From Deltaproteobacteria bacterium (lineage in GTDB: Bacteria > Desulfobacterota > Dissulfuribacteria > Dissulfuribacterales > UBA3076), in NCBI GenBank assembly GCA_027004315.1, contig JALTHV010000106.1, forward strand, positions 1 to 12,047: 12,047 bases of DNA, read 5' to 3'. This document shows positions 7,753 through 12,047 of the stretch, one piece after another. The position numbers and the translations under genes are program-made. Under the pieces are notes generated by a model, which had not been told where the DNA came from, did not search any database, and was given only the letters and a program-made list of their open reading frames with translations. The stretch's first letter is position 1. Each line of letters begins with the position of its first letter.

Positions 7753-8038
7753 TTGGATCTTTTACTCCTTTCATCTTAATTTCTCAGTAAGCCCTGAAGA
7801 TTTTTATTTTTATCTATGCACGACTTAAAAATATAATCCTATAGAGACTTAGACACAGTTCTATAGAAAGCAACTATATAAAAAGCTAAGCAAAGACTAC
7901 TGATTTTTAAACCAAAAACAAGATATAGATAGATTAATATCTCTCTGCCTACCCCCAAATCTTATATTTTATGAATAACAAGGCCCTGTTTGAATGTCAA
8001 GTTTGATTTGCGCACAGAAACGTTCTAAATTGAAAAAA
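7753..8038. other. AT-rich intergenic region upstream of mlaA
   Basis: No convincing gene on either strand. The stretch is AT-rich, as expected for a minus-strand mlaA promoter region. Several TATA-like hexamers are present, but I could not pair any of them with a good -35 box at proper spacing. It contains one copy of the TAANTTCTCARTAAGY repeat (7776-7791) just upstream of the mlaA ribosome site. Confidence 0.5.
7776..7791 (+). repeat. Dispersed 16-bp repeat, copy 1
   Basis: TTAATTTCTCAGTAAG, read from 7776, matches positions 1-15 of the consensus TAANTTCTCARTAAGY when aligned from 7777; the last base is C. Other copies are at 8041-8056 (plus), 8279-8294 (inverted) and 11922-11937 (plus). 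This copy is 8-9 bases upstream of the mlaA ribosome site, so it lies in the mlaA leader or promoter. Confidence 0.6.
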
Positions 8039-8296
8039 TGTAAGTTCTCAATAAGTAGAGGCATCATTGTGGGTTACAGATCACAGGGTGCTTCTTCTGA
8101 AAGCATGCTTTCGTCCCTTGTTTTCTGAGACCTTTGCAGCATATGACCCTCCCTGTTTTCCTCCGCTGCGCTCTGGAACCAGGGTTTCCCATGCTGCAAA
8201 GGCCAAGAAAACTACAGGGCTAACGCAATTTGTTCCCAAAAGAAGCACCCTGTGATCTGTAACATCTAAATTATCATGACTTACTGAGAAATTACA
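8039..8296. repeat. 258-bp palindromic, MITE-like element
   Basis: The ends are inverted copies of an 18-bp sequence beginning TGTAA (8039-8056 and 8279-8296), with 16 of 18 positions matching. Inside lies a perfect 24-bp inverted repeat (8073-8096 with 8240-8263), and within that a 12-bp perfect pair CCTTTGCAGCAT (8131-8142) with ATGCTGCAAAGG (8191-8202), flanked by partly pairing CCCT...TTTTCT segments. The whole can fold into one long imperfect hairpin with a branched tip. Near-identical A-rich heptamers (8032-8038 and 8297-8303, six of seven) flank it and could be a target duplication, but low complexity makes that weak. The 62-codon frame inside it shows no protein-like features. It could be a non-autonomous transposable element or a repeated structured RNA. 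No transposase is seen. Confidence 0.65.
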
Positions 8297-8331
8297 GAAA
8301 AATCACCTTTTCGCCGTCTCATTAGATGTAG

Positions 8332-8405
8332 CCGTTAACATTCCCCCTGGCCGCAGACCGGGGAGGTGGACGGTTACAACAGGAGGGGTTATGAACGGTT
8401 ATGAT
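8332..8405. repeat. GC-rich hairpin with ACGGTTA repeats
   Basis: CCGT (8332-8335) and TCCCC (8342-8346) can pair with GGGGA (8360-8364) and ACGG (8370-8373) in a two-part stem around a GC-rich loop. The 3' side overlaps GGACGGTTACAAC (8368-8380), which recurs as GAACGGTTATGAT (8393-8405). The inverted form GTAACCGTTCGC is at 11944-11955, followed there too by a CCGG...CCAG.GG block, so this is a diverged repeat shared by the two loci. GC content is well above that of the flanks. Confidence 0.45.
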
Positions 8406-8564
8406 TGTTGTATTACTGGTCTATCTCTTAAAATATACGGGACATGCTTGAAGAATTAGGTGGTGTGGATTTGATAATTTGATAGTAGCGGTCAGATAGC
8501 TAAATATCCCCTGGATATGGGCAGAGTTAGGTCGTTGCCCGTTGAACAAAGGCCGGCTGAGGTC
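8406..8564 (+). other. pyrF upstream region, no gene seen
   Basis: No protein-like frame. A TAAAAT box at 8429-8434 resembles a -10 hexamer, but no -35 element better than three of six matches stands at a fitting distance, so no promoter is assigned. An in-frame TTG at 8542 could extend pyrF by 12 codons but lacks a ribosome site. Confidence 0.4.
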
Positions 8565-8577
8565 AAGGAGTTTGCTT

Positions 8578-9291
8578 ATGAAGAATATTCCATTAAACGA
8601 ACGTATCATTTTTGCTCTTGATTTCTCTGACCCAGAGGTTGCCCAAGAATGGGTAAAAAGACTCGATCGCTACATCAAATTTTTCAAGGTTGGACTGCAA
8701 CTTTTTTTGGCTGGAGGGTGGAGTGTAGTTGAGGATATCATCCAACGGGGCAACAAGGTTATGGTAGACTTAAAATTTTTTGATATCCCTGAGACAGTCC
8801 GTCTCGCCGTACAACAACTCAAGGGCAGGGGCATCACTTTTGCTACCATTCACGGCAATGAACCGATAATTAAGGCCGCTGTTTCAGAAAAGGAGGGCCT
8901 AAAGATCTTGGCTGTCACTCTACTTACCAGTTTTGATGAATCTGATATGAGAGAAATGGGCATGACCTGTTCTATTAAAGATTTTGTTGCATTACGCTCG
9001 CGTAAGGCAATTGATCTTGGTTGTGACGGTGTGATATCTTCAGCCCTTGATGTCCCTGCTATGCGCAGAGATCTTGGCAATAATTTCCTCATAGTTACTC
9101 CTGGAATCCGTCCCGGCCTCAATTGTGATATCGAGCATGACGATCAGAGGCGCATTGCTACTGCAAGGCAGGCAATAATTAACGGTGCAGATTATGTAGT
9201 CATTGGCCGTCCTATCAGTACATCTCCAGAGCCTGTATCGGCAGTGCAGAGTATCCAGGAGGAGATCGCCGATGGTCTGGCAGAACTATAG
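8578..9291 (+). CDS. pyrF: Orotidine 5'-phosphate decarboxylase (PyrF)
   Basis: Decarboxylates OMP to UMP, the last step of de novo pyrimidine synthesis, in the cytoplasm. The 237 residues match the usual bacterial length and TIM-barrel layout. Visible motifs are ALDFSD (Asp15), the lysine on strand two (Lys37 in FFKVGL), and the catalytic tetrad signature VDLKFFDIP (Asp64, Lys66, Asp69). The phosphate-binding loops are TPGIRPG (174-180) and VVIGRPI (207-213). The ATG at 8578 is chosen because AAGGAG (8565-8570) stands 7 bases before it; a TTG 12 codons upstream has no such site and would add a non-conserved extension. The gene stands alone. Its neighbours are repeat DNA upstream and a regulator/transporter pair downstream, so it is probably monocistronic. 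The stop codon is part of a 9-bp stem. Confidence 0.96.
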   Translation: MKNIPLNERIIFALDFSDPEVAQEWVKRLDRYIKFFKVGLQLFLAGGWSVVEDIIQRGNKVMVDLKFFDIPETVRLAVQQLKGRGITFATIHGNEPIIKAAVSEKEGLKILAVTLLTSFDESDMREMGMTCSIKDFVALRSRKAIDLGCDGVISSALDVPAMRRDLGNNFLIVTPGIRPGLNCDIEHDDQRRIATARQAIINGADYVVIGRPISTSPEPVSAVQSIQEEIADGLAEL

Positions 9292-9387
9292 GCTATTAGA
9301 CTGTAGGCTATAGCCTATTAGGCTAAAAGGTACCATCCAACTAACAGCCTATATTCTATTTCCCCAAGGCAAGTCTGCTCAGGCTAT
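9288..9387. repeat. Cluster of AGGCTAT repeats with alternative hairpins after pyrF
   Basis: AGGCTAT occurs at 9290, 9305 and 9381, AGGCTAA at 9320, and the inverse ATAGCCT/AGCCTAT at 9310 and 9346. ATAGGCTAT (9288-9296) pairs perfectly with ATAGCCTAT (9310-9318). AGGCTATAGCCT (9305-9316) is itself a 12-bp palindrome, and TAGCC/GGCTA (9311-9325) gives a third, exclusive hairpin. No T-run follows, so this is not a classic terminator. It may protect the pyrF 3' end or be a protein-binding array. Confidence 0.4.
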
Positions 9388-9415
9388 TGAAACTAAGCCA
9401 GTTATTCATTAAAAA
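9387..9415 (+). promoter_or_regulatory. Candidate promoter for the EIIA-HTH/ClC pair
   Basis: TTGAAA (9387-9392, five of six matches) is followed after 17 bases by TAAAAA (9410-9415, four of six). The expected transcription start is about 30 bases before the GTG at 9454. Box quality is moderate; the ideal spacing and the location between unrelated genes support it. Confidence 0.4.
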
Positions 9416-9431
9416 GCTAATAGCACTGGCT
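9396..9431. promoter_or_regulatory. Inverted repeat overlapping the candidate promoter
   Basis: AGCCAGT (9396-9402) and ACTGGCT (9425-9431) are perfect inverse copies 22 bases apart; TATT/AATA next to them extends the pairing past a 2-base bulge. One arm lies in the promoter spacer and the other just past the -10 box. That geometry would suit an operator, possibly bound by the HTH protein encoded just downstream (autoregulation is inference). Confidence 0.3.
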
Positions 9432-9453
9432 GGCTCTAGAGATCGAGGGTTTT

Positions 9454-10167
9454 GTGAGGGGGGACTCTGTCGTTTTGGGCAATAAAAAGTTGACTATCAA
9501 AGAGGTAGGGAGCCTTCTCGGCATACCTGAAGCGACTGTCCGGAGATGGATAGTTCAAGGGAAAATTCCTGCATGGGAAGATAGTGGGAGATATTTCTTT
9601 TTTAAAAAAGATATAGAAAAATGGGCAAATAGCCACAATATTTTTTTGCATAGAGATTTCGAGGGAAAAGGGTCTAAGACCCTTCCAGACAGAGACAGCC
9701 TTCTTGCCGCTATGAAACGAGGGGGCGTCTTCTTTAATGTCCAGGGAGACAATGTCCAGGATGTCCTGAGGGAGGCAGTGTCTCTCGTACCACTACCGCC
9801 TGAAGTAGATAGAGACCTGCTTCTCAGGATGCTTCTCCAGCGTGAAGAGCTTGCCTCTACAGGGATTGGAGGAGGTATTGCTATTCCACATCCCCGTTAT
9901 CCTCTTAAAGAATTGAAAAGGAAGGAAGTTATTTCTACCTGTCTGCTTAATAAAGAAATAGATTTTGGCTCAATTGATGGAATACCAGTCTTTGTCCTGT
10001 TTTTGATGCTTAGTCCTGAGATCAGAGTCCATCTCAGGTATCTGTCAAAATTGAGCCTCTGTCTCAGAGACAAATCCTTTATTTCTTTACTCAAAAAATG
10101 TAACAAGGCAGAGGACCTCTTTAAAAAGGTGGAAGAAATCGAAAAGGCACTTCCTGTTGTCCCATGA
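9454..10167 (+). CDS. MerR/excisionase-type HTH fused to a PTS EIIA (PtsN-like) domain
   Basis: Two-domain protein of up to 237 residues. Residues 13-53 form a short winged HTH of the excisionase/MerR-like type (LTIKEVGSLLGIPEATVRRW then GRYFF). Residues about 80-234 are a PTS EIIA type 2 domain resembling PtsN (EIIA-Ntr), with the phospho-acceptor histidine in STGIGGGIAIPHPR (His146). Members of this family act by phosphorylation-dependent binding to target proteins, not by sugar uptake. A DNA-binding domain would let that state control transcription, which is inference. No EIIB/EIIC, HPr or EI gene is present. The GTG at 9454 has GAGGG only 4 bases before it; TTG at 9475, with a GAGGGGGG tract 11-12 bases upstream, is a plausible alternative start. 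The stop overlaps the ClC start (ATGA), so the two are probably translationally coupled. Confidence 0.85.
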   Translation: MRGDSVVLGNKKLTIKEVGSLLGIPEATVRRWIVQGKIPAWEDSGRYFFFKKDIEKWANSHNIFLHRDFEGKGSKTLPDRDSLLAAMKRGGVFFNVQGDNVQDVLREAVSLVPLPPEVDRDLLLRMLLQREELASTGIGGGIAIPHPRYPLKELKRKEVISTCLLNKEIDFGSIDGIPVFVLFLMLSPEIRVHLRYLSKLSLCLRDKSFISLLKKCNKAEDLFKKVEEIEKALPVVP

Positions 10168-11858
10168 GACAAATTTTTCTCCGTCTCGATGAACGTATTC
10201 AACTCATTCTTATTGCCTTTCTGGTAGGTATATGTGGGGGACTGGCCTCTGTGGCCTTGAATCGTTCCCTGGAGATGGGTGCGATGTGGTTGCATACCAT
10301 GCATGGCAATTGGTATGTCTTTTTATTCCCTGCCTGCGGTGCTGCTCTTTCTTCTATTTTCTTAAGCCATATCGCCAGAGACATGGGTGGCCATGGTGTA
10401 CCTGAGGTCATATATAGTGTTTCCAGACGTGGCGGACTATTACGATTACGTCTTGCCATCTCCAGGCTGGTGGCCTGTTTTCTCACTATTGCAAGCGGGG
10501 GTTCTGCTGGCCCAGAGGCCCCGATAGTCGTCAGTGGGGCCAGTATCGGGTCCAACATTGCCAGCTTCTTCAGACTCAGAGATCGCCAGAGGATTATCAT
10601 TGTAGGCTGTGGTGCAGCAGCGGCCATTGCCTCTATATTTAATGCCCCTGTTGCAGGTATTGTCTTTTCTCTAGAGGCAATCCTTGGCGAGTGGACCTCA
10701 ACAAATCTTATCCCTATCGCCGTGTCTTCTGTGATCGGTACAGAAATCAGCAGATTCCTGGAAGGGAATCAGATTCCCTTCCAGGCCCGCGTATTCTCCA
10801 TTACTACGATAGACATAGTGGCCTGTCTGGGGCTTGCTGTCTTGACTGCATTTGGTTCTGTTCTCCTGATACGCCTGCTCAAATTCTTTAATAACCTGTC
10901 CGAAAGGCTTAGCCCTTATGAATGGATAAGGGCAAGTCTGGGAGGGCTTTTTGTCGGCATCATAGGTATTTCTTTTCCCTCTGTGCTGGGCGAAGGATAT
11001 GGGGTGATAAGGACAGTCATTGAGCAACAGTATTTCCAGGGGCTATTTATTATCGGAGTGATTGCCCTGGCAAAGATCTTGGCGACCTCGTTGACCATAG
11101 GGACTAGTCGTTCCGGTGGCCTCTTTGCCCCATGCCTGGTCATTGGGAGCCTGATAGGCCTATTTTATCAGAGGTTCCTTGTAGTTGCTATGCCCTCGGT
11201 CCACTGGGCAGGTGAGAGTTATTTTGCCCTGCTCGGGATGGCCGGAGTGATCAGCAGTGTAATGCAGGCCCCTATGACCGGGATATTTTTGATTGCAGAG
11301 ATCACCGGCAGCTACCAGGTACTCATTTCAGTAGTCTTACTATCTGTCGTGAGTGCCCTTTTGAGCCACTTTTTTGAGCCGCTTTCTGTCTATGTCCAAC
11401 AGCTGGCTGCCCAGGGTGAATGGATAAGGCCCCGTACTGATAGACAGATACTCTCAGAGTTGGACCTTACGGAGCTGATTGAGACAGACTGTCGCATTGT
11501 TCACCCGGAGATGCGCCTTAAGGATCTGGTGGAAATAGTCAAGGTCTCACATCGCAACTATTTTCCTGTTGAGGACTCTAAGTCAGGAGATTTTCTTGGA
11601 ATAATTCGTCTGGATGATATACGTTCATACCTCTTTAACCAGTATTTATACAGTTCAGTGCTTGTTGAAGAGCTTATGGATAGAGATATCAAGACAGTAT
11701 CTCTTGACGATGACCTTCCGACTGTCATTGAATTCTTTGAGAAGACACATTCCTGGAGTCTACCTGTAGTTCAGGACAAAAAATTTCTGGGCCTGATTTC
11801 AAAGGCAACTATACTGGATTATTACCGGAGAGAGTTGATAATCCAGGAAGAGATTTGA
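10164..11858 (+). CDS. ClC-family chloride channel/transporter with C-terminal CBS pair
   Basis: Inner-membrane ClC anion channel or H+/Cl- exchanger, 564 residues. The membrane domain (about 12-415) shows the three selectivity motifs: GHGVP (76-80) in place of GSGIP, GPEAP (116-120) for GREGP with the gating glutamate as Glu118, and GGLFAP (318-323). A tyrosine in PLSVY (Tyr410) probably matches the inner-gate Tyr445 of ClC-ec1. The C-terminal 130 residues form a CBS pair (about 441-492 and 504-556) with YFPVED and SLPVVQD cores, expected to bind adenine nucleotides. The residue matching the internal proton glutamate Glu203 of ClC-ec1 appears to be Ala172, after a conserved Glu171, so exchanger or channel mode is open. 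The ATG overlaps the upstream stop and lacks its own ribosome site. No clear terminator follows. Confidence 0.92.
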   Translation: MRQIFLRLDERIQLILIAFLVGICGGLASVALNRSLEMGAMWLHTMHGNWYVFLFPACGAALSSIFLSHIARDMGGHGVPEVIYSVSRRGGLLRLRLAISRLVACFLTIASGGSAGPEAPIVVSGASIGSNIASFFRLRDRQRIIIVGCGAAAAIASIFNAPVAGIVFSLEAILGEWTSTNLIPIAVSSVIGTEISRFLEGNQIPFQARVFSITTIDIVACLGLAVLTAFGSVLLIRLLKFFNNLSERLSPYEWIRASLGGLFVGIIGISFPSVLGEGYGVIRTVIEQQYFQGLFIIGVIALAKILATSLTIGTSRSGGLFAPCLVIGSLIGLFYQRFLVVAMPSVHWAGESYFALLGMAGVISSVMQAPMTGIFLIAEITGSYQVLISVVLLSVVSALLSHFFEPLSVYVQQLAAQGEWIRPRTDRQILSELDLTELIETDCRIVHPEMRLKDLVEIVKVSHRNYFPVEDSKSGDFLGIIRLDDIRSYLFNQYLYSSVLVEELMDRDIKTVSLDDDLPTVIEFFEKTHSWSLPVVQDKKFLGLISKATILDYYRRELIIQEEI

Positions 11859-12047
11859 TATAATGGCAATTTTGGGTTTCAGATTTTGAGCTTTGAGCTT
11901 ATTTTACGGGATTCTATTGGGTAACTTCTCAATAAGTTCTGGCGTAACCGTTCGCGTCTCCGGCCAGCGGTAGCTTTTTTCAGGGTTTCAGTGCGGATTA
12001 ATGGGCAGAGTGCTCTGATCTTGTGCATCAAGCGATGCTCCTGAAAC
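11859..12047. other. Right-edge intergenic DNA
   Basis: After the ClC stop there is no rho-independent terminator and no recognisable gene. A minus-strand frame is open from the window end down to a TGA at 11879-11881 (55 codons, Arg/Lys/Leu-rich). It runs through the dispersed repeats and has no motif I know, so it may be the tail of a gene lying to the right or chance. Confidence 0.35.
11922..11937 (+). repeat. Dispersed 16-bp repeat, copy 4
   Basis: TAACTTCTCAATAAGT matches the consensus TAANTTCTCARTAAGY exactly. It is followed after 6 bases by GTAACCGTTCGC (11944-11955), the inverse of the ACGGTTA repeat at 8368-8405. Both repeats therefore sit together at this locus and near 8.3 kb, which suggests the edge of a larger repeat element running off the window. 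Confidence 0.6.

Noticed and set aside
7921..7942. AGATAT...ATATCT inverted repeat upstream of mlaA
   Set aside because: Very AT-rich and short; expected by chance in such sequence.
8067..8255. 62-codon plus-strand frame inside the palindromic element
   Set aside because: It lies wholly within the inverted repeats, has no ribosome site, and its residues reflect the palindrome, not a protein fold.
8032..8303. Target-site duplication around the palindromic element
   Set aside because: The A-rich heptamers match six of seven, but low complexity makes this weak evidence; it is noted with the element and not called separately.
8542..8577. TTG start extending pyrF by 12 codons
   Set aside because: AAGGAG stands 7 bases before the ATG at 8578, and the extension is not part of the PyrF fold, so the shorter form is preferred.
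9288..9325. Rho-independent terminator for pyrF
   Set aside because: Stems are present but no T-run follows on the plus strand, so a standard intrinsic terminator cannot be claimed.
10199..10627. 142-codon minus-strand frame within the ClC gene
   Set aside because: Antisense shadow of the ClC membrane domain, which carries the recognised motifs in the plus frame.
11879..12047. Minus-strand open frame of 55 codons entering from the right edge
   Set aside because: Too short and motif-free to call; it crosses the dispersed repeats, which argues against a conserved gene end. Sequence beyond the window would settle it.

Overview
This window looks like chromosomal DNA from a hopanoid-making, diderm (Gram-negative) bacterium of moderate GC content. 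The gene set is HpnN, HpnH, HpnB, a single-protein squalene synthase, an MlaA-type outer-membrane lipoprotein, and an HTH/PTS-EIIA fusion next to a ClC protein. This suggests a relative of the former Deltaproteobacteria (Desulfobacterota). That placement is an inference from gene content and protein flavour; there is no rRNA or phylogenetic marker test here.

Layout. (1) Positions 1-4524, plus strand: hpnN (5' end cut by the window edge), ispH and hpnH, closely spaced and probably one transcript. They cover hopanoid export, the last step of isoprenoid precursor synthesis, and adenosylhopane formation. (2) Positions 4488-7752, minus strand: mlaA, then hpnB, then squalene synthase, reading leftwards into the 3' end of hpnH with a 37-bp convergent overlap. 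A good sigma70-type promoter lies upstream of hpnB, and a symmetrical hairpin separates hpnB from the squalene synthase gene. (3) Positions 7753-8577: an 825-bp stretch without a credible gene. It holds a 258-bp palindromic element (8039-8296) bounded by inverted 18-bp ends, plus GC-rich hairpin and repeat DNA. (4) Positions 8578-9291, plus strand: pyrF. (5) Positions 9292-9453: a short regulatory-looking spacer with AGGCTAT repeats, a candidate promoter and an inverted repeat. (6) Positions 9454-11858, plus strand: an HTH + PTS EIIA fusion overlapping a ClC-CBS anion channel/transporter by ATGA. (7) Positions 11859-12047: the right edge, carrying further copies of the repeats seen near 8 kb.

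How the genes work together. IspH supplies IPP/DMAPP, which becomes farnesyl diphosphate. Squalene synthase makes squalene from it, and a squalene-hopene cyclase not in this window would make diploptene. HpnH adds the adenosyl side chain, HpnB is a hopanoid-associated glycosyltransferase, and HpnN moves hopanoids towards the outer membrane. MlaA may be an outer-membrane partner in lipid trafficking. The pyrF and EIIA-ClC genes are unrelated in pathway.

The points most worth a second look are the dispersed 16-bp repeat and its palindromic element, the EIIA-HTH/ClC pair, the active-site substitutions in the ClC protein, and the use of one squalene synthase where many bacteria use the HpnCDE trio. 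I saw no CRISPR array, tRNA, rRNA or recognisable transposase.
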